From: an uncultured Megasphaera sp.
GTDB taxonomy: Bacteria; Bacillota; Negativicutes; Veillonellales; Megasphaeraceae
Length of the DNA: 64,000 nucleotides
Assembly: GCA_934202965.1 (NCBI GenBank)
Contig: CAKPYN010000012.1
Span: 1-64,000, forward strand
Reading direction: 5' to 3'
The first letter of the stretch is position 1, and each line of letters begins with the position of its first letter. Position numbers and translations under genes: made by a program. Below, piece by piece: positions 52,877 to 61,691 of this stretch. The notes below the pieces were generated by a model. That model saw only the letters and a list, made by a program, of their open reading frames with translations. It was not told the origin of the DNA and made no database searches.

Positions 52877-53954
52877 CAGCACTCCTCCAGCGACGGGCAT
52901 CTTCCTTTTCCCGCCCTTCTCGTCGCGCTCGTATGGCAATCAATTCTGCCGTAATACTAATGGCAATTTCTTCCGGCGTCGCCGCGGATATCGGCAAGCC
53001 AATGGGCGCATAACATTGATTGATTTCTTCTTCTGTAAAGCCATCATTTCGCAGTTTATTTCGTATGACCGCTTGTTTCGTACGACTGCCAATGACACCG
53101 AGATAATAAGGATGGCAAGCCAGCATCTGCCGCTGTGCTTCATAATCGCCGATATGGCCTCGCGTCATAATGCATACATAATCATGACTTGTTACCTCAA
53201 CGACGTTTGATACATCTTGAAACTCCGTTACAATCGTCTGTTCAGCTTGAGGAAATCGCATAGGATTGGCAAATTCTTCCCGATCATCAATGACTACGCA
53301 AGAAAACCCAACCTGTGTTAATACCGGTACCAGCGCCTGAGCTACATGACCGCCGCCAAAGACAAAGACACGCCCTTCGTATGCCAAGGGTTCTCGATAC
53401 CAGCACATCGTGCCTTCTTTGATGAAACCGCTTCCTCGATATACCCATTCAGGGTTTGTCTTTAATGTATCAGCCAATATACGGCTCGTTTCGGATGCGC
53501 CGCATACTTGTATTTCTGCACCGATAACCCCCATGGCCCAATACTGCGGCTTCGTCACATCGAGTAGCAACCACAATGGACTATGATGTTGCCGCCCTGT
53601 TACGATTTGCGTCAAACAAGACAATACATCTGGCTGCAGCGGTGAGAAAAATTGACAAAATACCGTCACTTCACCACCACACACTGCACCAATATCTGCC
53701 GCATCATTAGGATGCAGTATATATGATACCATCGTCGAATCCCCTGTCTGCAGCACGCGCTTGCCTTCTTCACCAGCTTTATATTCCGCAATGCCGCCGC
53801 CAATCGTTCCTACTGTTGTTCCATCGGTTAATACTAATTGATGACTGCCAACACTGCGCGGCGTTGAGCCGTGGCTGTCAATTACCGTAAGAAGAACGGC
53901 ATTTCTGCCTTCTTCCAATTCTTGTTTTAGACATTCAAATATATCCTTGTTCAT
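52848..53954 (-). CDS. XdhC/CoxI family molybdenum hydroxylase maturation factor
   Basis: XdhC-type chaperone of 368 residues that is expected to bind the molybdenum cofactor and help its sulfuration and insertion into xanthine dehydrogenase-like enzymes. The N-terminal XdhC domain shows G-S-T-P-R near 31 and G-T-I-G-G-G near 52; the C-terminal Rossmann part shows V-F-G-G-G-H-V-A near 190 and G-V-I-G-S-R near 285. The start at 53954 follows AAGGAAC. It is directly behind modC. No molybdenum hydroxylase gene is in the window, so its client is elsewhere. Confidence 0.87.
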   Translation of the reverse strand: MNKDIFECLKQELEEGRNAVLLTVIDSHGSTPRSVGSHQLVLTDGTTVGTIGGGIAEYKAGEEGKRVLQTGDSTMVSYILHPNDAADIGAVCGGEVTVFCQFFSPLQPDVLSCLTQIVTGRQHHSPLWLLLDVTKPQYWAMGVIGAEIQVCGASETSRILADTLKTNPEWVYRGSGFIKEGTMCWYREPLAYEGRVFVFGGGHVAQALVPVLTQVGFSCVVIDDREEFANPMRFPQAEQTIVTEFQDVSNVVEVTSHDYVCIMTRGHIGDYEAQRQMLACHPYYLGVIGSRTKQAVIRNKLRNDGFTEEEINQCYAPIGLPISAATPEEIAISITAELIAIRARREGREKEDARRWRSADVPSVRIPT

Positions 53955-53971
53955 CACATAGTTCCTTATCT

Positions 53972-55015
53972 TCATTGATATAATAATAATACATCTTCCG
54001 GCCGCACGCCTAACGGGCTTTCCAACTGTAGTGGCCTATCTGTTTTAGCAAACCGCCACCAAACAGCCGGTGATGTATCCGTTTGTTGTTCATAGCGAAA
54101 TGTTACAATCCATTCAAAGGGCTGTTCTATTTCTTCCATCACGCGAATAGGGTACGCATTTTCTGTTATGTTCTGATGAAAGGCATGTCCACGCACACCG
54201 ACTGCACATAGCGTATCGCCTATAGGCTGATGCGTCATCAACGTGATTCCCCATGCAGGAACAAATACTTCATAAGGCCCTTTTTTTTCTGCAGCTACAA
54301 TGTTCTTACATCCTGTCAGCATAGCAGCCGCCTTTGTTTGAGGCCGTGCAAATACATCGGCTGTTTTCCCGATGACTTCTAATTTTCCTTGATGCAACAC
54401 AGCAATATCATCACACAACTGATAGGCTTCGTCTCGACTATGGGTTACGATAATGCTGTCCTTTTTAAATTGACGCAGCACGTCTTGAAGTTCCGTCATG
54501 ACTTGTTCTTTTACATAACTATCCAAAGCACTAAAGGGTTCATCCAGCAGTAAAATATCCGGTTCATTAACCAATATCCGTGCTAACGCGACGCGCTGCT
54601 GCTGCCCGCCTGAAAGCTGGGACGGCTTTTGCGATTCCAATCCTGTCAGCCTCATTCGTTCTATCATCGTATACAATGTTTCATTGCGTTCCCTTTTGGC
54701 AACAGCGTTGCGAATACCACAGGCAATATTTTCTGCTACGGTCATATTCGGAAATAATGCATATTGTTGAAATAAATAACCGATACGCCGTTTCTGTACA
54801 GATACATTGATATGGCTGCTACGGTCAAACAGTACGCGTCCATTGACGATAACATGACCAGCATCAGGACGTTCAATTCCGGTAATACACTGCAACGTCT
54901 TACTTTTGCCAGATCCCGATGCGCCCAGTAGCCCAAGGACGCCACCATGAGTCTGAAAAGCAACATCTAAGCAAAACGTTCCCAATGTCTTTTGAATGAC
55001 TACATCCAAACTCAT
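53972..55015 (-). CDS. modC: Molybdate ABC transporter ATP-binding protein
   Basis: ATPase of the molybdate importer, 347 residues. Walker A is G-A-S-G-S-G-K-S-K near 34 (the usual final Thr is Lys here), the signature L-S-G-G-Q-Q-Q-R near 132, Walker B I-L-L-L-D-E-P near 152. A C-terminal region (about 230-347) takes the place of the TOBE/molybdate-binding domain. The start at 55015 follows AAAAGGAG and overlaps the modB stop (ATGA). The K in place of S/T at the end of Walker A is worth checking. Confidence 0.9.
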   Translation of the reverse strand: MSLDVVIQKTLGTFCLDVAFQTHGGVLGLLGASGSGKSKTLQCITGIERPDAGHVIVNGRVLFDRSSHINVSVQKRRIGYLFQQYALFPNMTVAENIACGIRNAVAKRERNETLYTMIERMRLTGLESQKPSQLSGGQQQRVALARILVNEPDILLLDEPFSALDSYVKEQVMTELQDVLRQFKKDSIIVTHSRDEAYQLCDDIAVLHQGKLEVIGKTADVFARPQTKAAAMLTGCKNIVAAEKKGPYEVFVPAWGITLMTHQPIGDTLCAVGVRGHAFHQNITENAYPIRVMEEIEQPFEWIVTFRYEQQTDTSPAVWWRFAKTDRPLQLESPLGVRPEDVLLLYQ

Positions 55016-55683
55016 GACCAAATTCTCCTTTTCCGGCTTCGTTTTTCCATCATATTAACGGTAAGCAGGACGACTGCACTAATTACCATATTCACAAGTA
55101 CCCAGATAAAGGCACTGTATTCGTCATTGGTCCGCCATAATTGATAGACTGTCGTAGAAATCGTCGCTGTATTTTTGGGGATATAGCCAATGAGCATACT
55201 CGTAGCGCCGTATTCACCCAACGCTCTGGCAAACGCCAGTACGGTACCGGCGATAATACCTTGTTTGCAGTACGGCAGGCGGATATGCCAAAAAATGAAG
55301 GTATCTGATAGACCCAGAGTACGTCCGCTCCAAGCCAGGGTTTCATCGAAACTTTCAAAAGCACCGCGAGCTGTGCGATACATCAAGGGAAAAGCGACCA
55401 CTACTGAAGCAGCCACACCGCCATACCATGTCATGACAAACTGAATGCCCCACTGCTGTAAAAACATCCCAACCGGATGACGCAGCCCAAATATAAGCAG
55501 CAGCAACCAGCCGCAGACTGTCGGCGGCAGCACCAGCGGCAATGTTAAGATAACATCTAACAAGCCTTTCAAACATCGTGGTGCTTTGGCTACATAATAG
55601 GCCATGGCGATACCGCTAAAGAATACAATAATACTGGAAATAGCGGCAATGCGCAAGCTATTCCAAAGGGGATACCAATCCAT
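55012..55683 (-). CDS. modB: Molybdate ABC transporter permease
   Basis: Membrane subunit of the molybdate importer, 223 residues with five or six hydrophobic segments. The cytoplasmic EAA-like loop is S-G-R-T-L-G-L-S near 140-147, preceded by E-S-F-D-E-T-L-A. T-L-P-L-V-L-P-P-T-V near 45-54 is a ModB hallmark. It lies 12 bp after modA and overlaps modC. Confidence 0.93.
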   Translation of the reverse strand: MDWYPLWNSLRIAAISSIIVFFSGIAMAYYVAKAPRCLKGLLDVILTLPLVLPPTVCGWLLLLIFGLRHPVGMFLQQWGIQFVMTWYGGVAASVVVAFPLMYRTARGAFESFDETLAWSGRTLGLSDTFIFWHIRLPYCKQGIIAGTVLAFARALGEYGATSMLIGYIPKNTATISTTVYQLWRTNDEYSAFIWVLVNMVISAVVLLTVNMMEKRSRKRRIWS

Positions 55684-55695
55684 ATGTCATCATCC

Positions 55696-56541
55696 TTATT
55701 GTACCGGACTGAAACCTACGCCGGTAAAAATCTGCATTGCTTCGTCCCCTTGTAGATATTGTAAAAATTCCTTCGCTGCTCCCGGATGTTTACTGGTTTT
55801 CAAAACAGCTGCTGGATACACCACTTGTCCGCACATATCTTTAGTTGCACTATCAATCGGAACTAGTTGAGCACTGTACGCATCAGTCGCATAAATAATG
55901 CCGCAGTCCGCACTGCCTTCTTTGACCTGTGTCGTTACTTCTTTGACATTGGAACCGTATGTAATATGACCGGCACGGGCAATGGCGTTTTCATCTATGT
56001 CATAAAATTTGAGAATTTTCTGCGTATATTGACCAACAGGCACATCGCTGTTGCCCATGACTAATCGAATGGTACCTGCCTGTAATGTATCTGCCATATC
56101 CGTAAAGCTTGAAATGCTTTTCGGATTTCCTTCCGGTGTAACGAGAACTACTTTATTTTCCAACAAATTTACGCGTGTACTCGTATCTATAAAATCGAGT
56201 TTTTCCGGATTCACTTTTTCATCTTGAGACGCATCGAGCTGATTCATCTGCTTTTGCGCTGCCGAAATAAACAAATCGCAGTCTGCACCATTTTGAATTT
56301 GTGTTTTTAATGTTCCTGACGAATCATAATTGAATGTAATGTCTACATTCGGATGCTCTTTCTTATATATTTCTGCAATTTGATTCATCGTTTCTGTCAT
56401 GCTGGCTGCTGCAAAGACTGTCAAATGCACCTTGTCTTTATTTGCCGCTTTTTGTTCCTGCGTATCTGAGCCGCAGCCTCCCAGTATACCGATGGCCAAT
56501 GCTGCTGTCAATGCCAACCCTACTACTTTTTTCCACTTCAT
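55696..56541 (-). CDS. modA: Molybdate-binding lipoprotein
   Basis: Extracytoplasmic molybdate/tungstate receptor of 281 residues. The lipobox L-G-G-C ends the signal peptide at C23. The oxyanion pocket residues are seen in A-A-A-S-M near 45, S-S-G-T-L near 77, and Y-A-T-D-A-Y near 222. ModABC are in the usual order. As a lipoprotein it depends on lspA. It may also bind tungstate. Confidence 0.93.
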   Translation of the reverse strand: MKWKKVVGLALTAALAIGILGGCGSDTQEQKAANKDKVHLTVFAAASMTETMNQIAEIYKKEHPNVDITFNYDSSGTLKTQIQNGADCDLFISAAQKQMNQLDASQDEKVNPEKLDFIDTSTRVNLLENKVVLVTPEGNPKSISSFTDMADTLQAGTIRLVMGNSDVPVGQYTQKILKFYDIDENAIARAGHITYGSNVKEVTTQVKEGSADCGIIYATDAYSAQLVPIDSATKDMCGQVVYPAAVLKTSKHPGAAKEFLQYLQGDEAMQIFTGVGFSPVQ

Positions 56542-56605
56542 GTGTACGCGCCCCTTTTTTGTAATGATAGGAGATGTCTCCTTTTACAGCTCTCCAATGG
56601 GAAAC

Positions 56606-57544
56606 TTATTTTGCTGCACAATTGCTTACATCGCCGCGCAGCAAATCCATGCCGTGCGGAATGGTATCTAAAAAGACAGCCATGCATTCTCGACAGGCTT
56701 TGGGACTGCCTGGCAAATTAATAATTAATGTTTTGCCGCGAATCACACTGACAGCTCGTGACAGCATGGCCCGTTTAGTAATTTTCAAAGAGGCACTGCG
56801 CATCGCTTCGGCAATTCCCGGTACTAGCCGCGTTGCCACAGCCAGTGTCGCTTCTGGTGTTACATCCCGCTGTCCTAATCCCGTACCGCCTGTCGTCAAA
56901 ATAAGATCTACCTGCCGTTGATCTGCTAAACGGATAAGTTGTCGCTTTAACGCATCTTCTCCATCTGGAAGCAGTATTGTTTCCACCACATCATAGTCTC
57001 GTTCTTGTAGTGTCTGTACAATGACCGGGCCGCTTTCATCGATTCGTTCACCTCGACTGCCTGTATCGGACAATGTAATAACTGCCGCTTGATACGAACG
57101 TTTTTCCTGTCTTGGTATGATTTTCATGGTATCTCCTGGACGAATGATACCATCATGGAGAACTTTGGCAAACACACCTTCCCGCGGCATAATGCAATCC
57201 CCAACAGCCTGATAAATCGCACAATGTTGATGGCATTCTTTGCCAATCTGGGTTATTTCCAAGAGCACCTCGCCACACTGCAGCAACGTTCCTACGGGTA
57301 AAGCAGAAAAATCAATGTCACTAACGACAAGATTTTCGCCAAAATCTCCATAGGCAATTTGAACACCGCGCTGACGAAATGCTTCTATTTTTTCTAACGA
57401 AAGCAAACTAATCTGACGATGCCAGTGTCCGGCATGGGCATCACCTTCAAGACCCCAATCAGTCATAAAATGGCCAACTGCTACCGGTCGTTTTTGCGTG
57501 CCTTTTTTTTTGCTAATACATACTGCTTTTACGATTCCCACCAA
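56606..57544 (-). CDS. MOSC domain - MogA/MoaB fusion protein
   Basis: Two-domain protein of 312 residues. The N-terminal MOSC domain (about 1-145) has G-L-E-G-D-A-H-A-G near 30-38, F-G-E-N-L near 67-71, and the Cys in G-K-E-C-H-Q-H near 102 expected of MOSC sulfur carriers. The C-terminal MogA/MoaB-like domain (about 150-305) has T-L-S-D-T-G near 157, T-T-G-G-T-G near 219 and N-L-P-G-S-P near 280; it would adenylylate molybdopterin. The two activities, sulfur handling and metal insertion, are joined in one chain. It lies between modA and moaA in the operon. Confidence 0.9.
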   Translation of the reverse strand: MVGIVKAVCISKKKGTQKRPVAVGHFMTDWGLEGDAHAGHWHRQISLLSLEKIEAFRQRGVQIAYGDFGENLVVSDIDFSALPVGTLLQCGEVLLEITQIGKECHQHCAIYQAVGDCIMPREGVFAKVLHDGIIRPGDTMKIIPRQEKRSYQAAVITLSDTGSRGERIDESGPVIVQTLQERDYDVVETILLPDGEDALKRQLIRLADQRQVDLILTTGGTGLGQRDVTPEATLAVATRLVPGIAEAMRSASLKITKRAMLSRAVSVIRGKTLIINLPGSPKACRECMAVFLDTIPHGMDLLRGDVSNCAAK

Positions 57545-58516
57545 TTATCCTCCAATCTGATTCATCGTTTTATTTTCTGTAATCTCTCGAATATCATCAA
57601 AACAATGACCGGCTGGTTTTTGCGCTACCGCATGGCAAATCGCCTGCTGCAATGCCGCCTGCCTATCCGTTCGGTCAGACCGCACAATCGCTTTTAAGTC
57701 TACACCATCGTCATAACAAAGGCATGGCTTTAAAAATCCCGTACTCGTCAATCGCATGCGGTTGCACTGCTGACAGAACTTATGCGTATTGGCAGCGATA
57801 AATCCTATACAGCCCTGCATGCGTTCACTTTGATAATATACTGCCGGACCATTGTCGCGTCGCTGGGACATGGCCTGCAAATCCGGATAGGTGGACCGCA
57901 GGACAGCTATCGCTTGATTTGCTGTATATCCTGCCTGCGTCACTCCATATCCAATCGGCATAATTTCGATGAATCGCACATCCACAGGCATGATTTCTGC
58001 CAATCGAGCTAACGGTAATAGTTGACTTCTTGTCTTATCTAACATAACCGCATTAATTTTCGTTCGAATTCCAGCTTGTACGCTCTGCTGTATGGCCTGT
58101 AATACACAAGACAAACCATCTACCCCAGAAATCTGCTGAAACAGCTTGGCATCTAAACTATCTAAGCTAATATTGATTGCATCTACAGTCATTTGCCGCA
58201 ATGCCGGAATATGCGGACGTAACGCAACCCCATTAGTTGTCAGCGTCATGCTTTGTACGCCCGGAAGCTGCCGCAGCGACTGCATAAAAGAAATAGCTCC
58301 TTTGCGCACTAACGGTTCGCCGCCTGTAATTTTAAACCGATTGATGCCAACTTGCAGTGCAGCTCGGCAAATCTGCAGTACTTCTTCATATCGTAAAATT
58401 TCATCATGTCCTACGCTAGGAATCGTAGTCGGCATACAGTACTGACAACGCATGTTGCATCGGTCGGTCAACGAAATCCGCAAATAATTAATCTCTCTGC
58501 CATACGTATCTATCAT
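57545..58516 (-). CDS. moaA: GTP 3',8-cyclase
   Basis: Radical SAM enzyme for the first step of molybdopterin synthesis. The 323 residues carry the SAM cluster C-x3-C-x2-C (D-R-C-N-M-R-C-Q-Y-C) at about 19-26 and the C-terminal cluster cysteines C-x2-C...C (K-F-C-Q-Q-C-N and L-C) near 255-275. The terminal G-G expected of MoaA is present as I-G-G. It overlaps moaC by 4 bp and abuts the MOSC-Mog gene. Confidence 0.95.
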   Translation of the reverse strand: MIDTYGREINYLRISLTDRCNMRCQYCMPTTIPSVGHDEILRYEEVLQICRAALQVGINRFKITGGEPLVRKGAISFMQSLRQLPGVQSMTLTTNGVALRPHIPALRQMTVDAINISLDSLDAKLFQQISGVDGLSCVLQAIQQSVQAGIRTKINAVMLDKTRSQLLPLARLAEIMPVDVRFIEIMPIGYGVTQAGYTANQAIAVLRSTYPDLQAMSQRRDNGPAVYYQSERMQGCIGFIAANTHKFCQQCNRMRLTSTGFLKPCLCYDDGVDLKAIVRSDRTDRQAALQQAICHAVAQKPAGHCFDDIREITENKTMNQIGG

Positions 58517-59007
58517 GGCGTACCCGTGCTCGATTCATAGTGAAAATGGCCACTCTTACCGCCTGTCTTTTCAACCAAATGAATATCTCGAATACACATT
58601 CGCTTATCCATCGCTTTGCACATATCATACACTGTCAATAGCGCAACAGAAACACCTGTCAATGCTTCCATTTCTACGCCCGTTTTGCCATCACAACGGA
58701 CCGTACATTGAGCTTCTATTTCCTGCGTTTCATCATGAAAGAAAAACTGGACGCCGCATTTCGTTAAATTTAAAATATGGCACAACGGAATCAAATCACT
58801 GGTGCGTTTGGCACCCATAATACCGCCAATCTGTGCAACACCCAACACATCGCCTTTTTTCATAGTCCCTTGACAAACGGCTTCATAGCACTTGGGATTC
58901 ATCTGAATTCTTCCGCTTGCTACAGCCGTACGAGACGTGACAGCCTTACCGCTGACATCGACCATGACAGCGTTTCCATTATTATCTATATGCGTAAATG
59001 AACTCAT
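58513..59007 (-). CDS. moaC: Cyclic pyranopterin monophosphate synthase
   Basis: Completes formation of precursor Z with MoaA. The 164 residues are full length; M-V-D-V-S-G-K near 15-21, I-P-L-C-H near 73-77, T-G-V-E-M-E-A-L-T-G near 109-118 and D-M-C-K-A-M-D-K near 127-134 are the conserved segments with active Lys and Asp. It overlaps moaA by 4 bp and follows the molybdopterin-binding gene by 8 bp. Confidence 0.96.
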   Translation of the reverse strand: MSSFTHIDNNGNAVMVDVSGKAVTSRTAVASGRIQMNPKCYEAVCQGTMKKGDVLGVAQIGGIMGAKRTSDLIPLCHILNLTKCGVQFFFHDETQEIEAQCTVRCDGKTGVEMEALTGVSVALLTVYDMCKAMDKRMCIRDIHLVEKTGGKSGHFHYESSTGTP

Positions 59008-59015
59008 AGTCTCAC

Positions 59016-60035
59016 CTACTTACCAAATCCACACTGCGGAAACGTACAAACATCACAATTCAAGCAAAGACCGCCTTCACCTAACCGAGATAAATCTTGC
59101 GGTGTAATCGCTACACCTGCCACCAATGATGGAAGCACAAGATCAAAAATAGTCCGTTTAGCATACATCACACATCCCGGCAGCCCAACAATGGGACGAC
59201 CATCTTTGGCATATGCCAAAAGAAACATAGCTCCCGGCAATACCGGCGCCCCATAAGAAATAATCTTTGCACCCGTATTTTTAATAGCCAACGGTGTTTG
59301 GTCGTCAGGGTCTACGCTCATGCCGCCTGTACAGACTACCATATCCATCCCCTGCGCCAGCATGTCTTTAATCACCGCCGTAATCTGGTTCGGGTCATCA
59401 GCCAGCGTGACATGCATAGCCATCTGCATGCCGAATTCAGCCAGCTTTTCTTCAATAACCGGCGTAAATGTATCTTGAATCCGTCCATGAAAGACTTCAT
59501 TGCCTGTCGTCACAACGCCCGCTTTTTTCATACTAAAAGGCCGTACATTGAACAGCGGATTGGGACCTGCTGCTTGCTTTGCTTTTTCCATTTTTTCTTT
59601 TTTAATGACTAAAGGAATAATGCGTGTTCCAACCAATACATCACCTGCATGGACCGTAAAACCGCCATGACGGGATGCAATCATCATTTCGCCCAATGCA
59701 TTCACGGCCTGCAAATGGCTTCGATCTATCGTCAATACGCCGTCACAATCTGCAATTAAATTAATTTTTCCCTCTTTAGGTTCACTGCCATGCATATGGC
59801 TACCCATACAAATATCCCGTAATATATACGCTGCTTCATTTTCATGCAGCATTGTTTCATCATTTTCCCAAATATAAATATGCTCTTTCCCGACGGAAAG
59901 AAGCACCGGAATATCTTCCGGCTGAATCACATGGCCTTTACGAAATACGGGACCTTTTGTCACGCCTTTAATAATCTGCGTAATATCATGACAAAGTACC
60001 TGTCCTACGGCTTCTTCTGTTTTCATTTTTTTCAT
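59016..60035 (-). CDS. Molybdopterin-binding domain protein with Cys-rich tail (MoeA-related)
   Basis: Protein of 339 residues with a MoCF-biosynthesis fold. The molybdopterin motif T-T-G-N-E-V near 174, C-T-G-G-M-S near 236, and L-P-G-A-M near 267 and G-L-P-G-C near 285 are clear. It is shorter than MoeA (about 400) and lacks some MoeA domains, so it may be a MoeA-like insertion factor or a molybdopterin-binding regulator. The tail ends in C-L-N-C-D-V-C-T-F-P-Q-C, four cysteines that could bind a metal or an iron-sulfur cluster. Its start overlaps the modE stop by 4 bp. Confidence 0.83.
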   Translation of the reverse strand: MKKMKTEEAVGQVLCHDITQIIKGVTKGPVFRKGHVIQPEDIPVLLSVGKEHIYIWENDETMLHENEAAYILRDICMGSHMHGSEPKEGKINLIADCDGVLTIDRSHLQAVNALGEMMIASRHGGFTVHAGDVLVGTRIIPLVIKKEKMEKAKQAAGPNPLFNVRPFSMKKAGVVTTGNEVFHGRIQDTFTPVIEEKLAEFGMQMAMHVTLADDPNQITAVIKDMLAQGMDMVVCTGGMSVDPDDQTPLAIKNTGAKIISYGAPVLPGAMFLLAYAKDGRPIVGLPGCVMYAKRTIFDLVLPSLVAGVAITPQDLSRLGEGGLCLNCDVCTFPQCGFGK

Positions 60036-60457
60036 TTCTTCCTATCTCCTTTATTACTTGTATCAGTAACAGCCATATTTCTCATTTTTTCCAGCTCTTC
60101 GTCATTAAAAAAAGCATTAAACTTTTCCTTAGCCACTTCATCTATTACTTGCTGCATCATTTCGTATCGCGATAAAATGCATTCTGCTTGTGGAGTTAAC
60201 GTGGAAGAACCGCCCATTTTACCGCCAACATGACGCCTCGTTAAGGGAAATCCCCAGATTTGCTCTGCCCCTTTGATAATAGTCCATGCTTTAGAATAAG
60301 ACATATGCATCTGTTTTGCTGCCCCTGCAAGGGAACCATATTTTTGCACCCCTTGCAATACCATCGCCACACCCGGGCCAAATGCTCGCCCTTCTGCCAT
60401 AATCCTCAGAGTCGCTTTATACTGCAGCTTGGATGACATCATTCTGTTCAACACCAT
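60032..60457 (-). CDS. ModE-family (LysR-like N-terminal) molybdenum regulator
   Basis: Winged-helix regulator of up to 141 residues matching the DNA-binding half of ModE: G-S-L-A-G-A-A-K-Q-M-H-M-S-Y near 41-54, and the G-G-x-x-G-G-x-x-x-L-T wing as V-G-G-K-M-G-G-S-S-T-L-T near 77-88. There is no C-terminal Di-MOP (TOBE) domain, so it may not sense molybdate directly. The GGAGG site overlaps the ATG at 60457, so a TTG at 60451 may be the real start. It is the first gene of the operon and probably regulates it. Confidence 0.85.
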   Translation of the reverse strand: MVLNRMMSSKLQYKATLRIMAEGRAFGPGVAMVLQGVQKYGSLAGAAKQMHMSYSKAWTIIKGAEQIWGFPLTRRHVGGKMGGSSTLTPQAECILSRYEMMQQVIDEVAKEKFNAFFNDEELEKMRNMAVTDTSNKGDRKK

Positions 60458-60485
60458 CCTCCCGATGTATTGAAATACACGTAAT

Positions 60486-60509
60486 CGTTATTTGCACACG
60501 CGAATATCG
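60486..60509. promoter_or_regulatory. ModE-box-like site upstream of the molybdenum operon
   Basis: CGTTAT-N12-ATATCG resembles the CGNTAT...ATANCG layout of ModE sites. It lies 29 bp upstream of the modE-like gene. Weak similarity. Confidence 0.35.
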
Positions 60510-60517
60510 CTATGCCA

Positions 60518-60545
60518 TAAAAAACGGCTCCCAGCATGAGAGCCA
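60518..60545 (-). terminator. Terminator after the Rpn gene
   Basis: Stem GGCTCTC/GGGAGCC with a 5-nt loop and U6 run on the minus strand, 116 bp past the Rpn stop. It lies between the Rpn remnant and the molybdenum operon. Confidence 0.8.
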
Positions 60546-60584
60546 TTTACTACACTGTATTATACATGAGAAATACAAAAAAAA

Positions 60585-60660
60585 CTACCAATCATACCTA
60601 TTTTTCCCTACTTTAGATACGTCTTTCATGACTGTATTGTTCATGGTCAACACCTCTGTA
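60585..60660 (-). pseudogene. Decayed partial copy of an Rpn-family gene
   Basis: Directly after the Rpn stop, a different frame encodes E-V-L-T-M-N-N-T-V-M-K-D-V and ends at a stop at 60585. This nearly repeats E-V-L-T-M-S-N-T-V-M-K-D-V from the middle of the complete gene (minus strand, about 61012-61060). It is a short leftover of a second copy. Confidence 0.75.
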
Positions 60661-61620
60661 TTACTGCGATTGAGATTGTTCATTGGCTATCTGTTGAATT
60701 TCTGCTGCTGAGCAAGACGTAATCTTGGCTATCACGGAAATATCGATTCCTTCCCGCAGCATCCCTAGAATATTTGCTATTTTTTCCTGCTGCGCGCCTT
60801 GTGCCAAACCCTGTTCTCGTCCTTGCGCTATGCCTAGTTCCTTGCCTTCAGCTATACCCAATTTGCGGCCGCGTTCTTCACCACGTTTTTCACCTATCTC
60901 TATGCCTTCTTGTTTAGCATCGTCTAGGCCTGAATAGTAATCACGGATTGCTTTTTCCCGCAGCATGTATTTATAGCGCATCGTTTCATCACTTGTAAAG
61001 GCGTTTTCTGCTTTGGCTACGTCCTTCATGACTGTATTGCTCATAGTCAACACCTCCATTTCTTTCTCATCACAGTTAGAAAAATACGCCGCCCAGGTTC
61101 CCAGTTTTGTCAGTTTTTTGACGTCATGGTACGTAAATTTTTTGATTTCTATGAAATGCATGGCAAAATGGTCTGTCAGGCGTTGTTTTGATATGTCGTT
61201 GCAAATGTGGTAGATGTTGTGCCATGCTGTTTCCGGCAAATAGTCAAAATCCAGCAAGATAATCGATATAGTCGGCTTCAGCTGCGTATATTGTTCTTTT
61301 TCTTTCAGCTGTGAGCCATATAGACCGGCCCAGTAATACAAAAATCGTTCGGATAAATAGGAATGCTTCAGCACCTGCACTTCGATGTCGATTTGTGTTC
61401 CCCTGTTCGTCTGGGCCAGAATATCGAGTTTGCTCAACTTTTCGTGTTCAAAATCGGGGTCCTGGTCTTTGTCCAAGAAGATGACATCCTCGATTTGCGT
61501 TTCTTCATTTTCATACAGCACAGCATTCAAAAACTGAATCGTCAAATGCTTGCGCTGTTCACTGCCCAGAAGGTACTTGAAATAAAAATCATTCATTCGG
61601 TTAATCTTGAGGGTATTCAT
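60661..61620 (-). CDS. Rpn-family PD-(D/E)XK nuclease/putative transposase
   Basis: Member of the PD-(D/E)XK 'putative transposase'/RpnA-E group, 319 residues. The nuclease core is L-S-K-L-D-I-L-A near 61-68 followed by Q-I-D-I-E-V-Q near 76-82 (the D...ExQ motif), with N-D-x-x-F-K-Y near 10. A Gly/Glu/Lys-rich repetitive stretch (G-x-E-x-G, about 230-285) links to a short C-terminal helix. In E. coli Rpn proteins promote RecA-independent recombination and are linked to phage defence; here the role is unknown. It is preceded by four 11-bp tandem repeats and followed by a remnant copy. Confidence 0.88.
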   Translation of the reverse strand: MNTLKINRMNDFYFKYLLGSEQRKHLTIQFLNAVLYENEETQIEDVIFLDKDQDPDFEHEKLSKLDILAQTNRGTQIDIEVQVLKHSYLSERFLYYWAGLYGSQLKEKEQYTQLKPTISIILLDFDYLPETAWHNIYHICNDISKQRLTDHFAMHFIEIKKFTYHDVKKLTKLGTWAAYFSNCDEKEMEVLTMSNTVMKDVAKAENAFTSDETMRYKYMLREKAIRDYYSGLDDAKQEGIEIGEKRGEERGRKLGIAEGKELGIAQGREQGLAQGAQQEKIANILGMLREGIDISVIAKITSCSAAEIQQIANEQSQSQ

Positions 61621-61691
61621 CGCCGCGTTTCTCCTTGTATTGTATCATATTTATCATGCCGGCACTATATGGGCATAGTATAGCATAAGAA

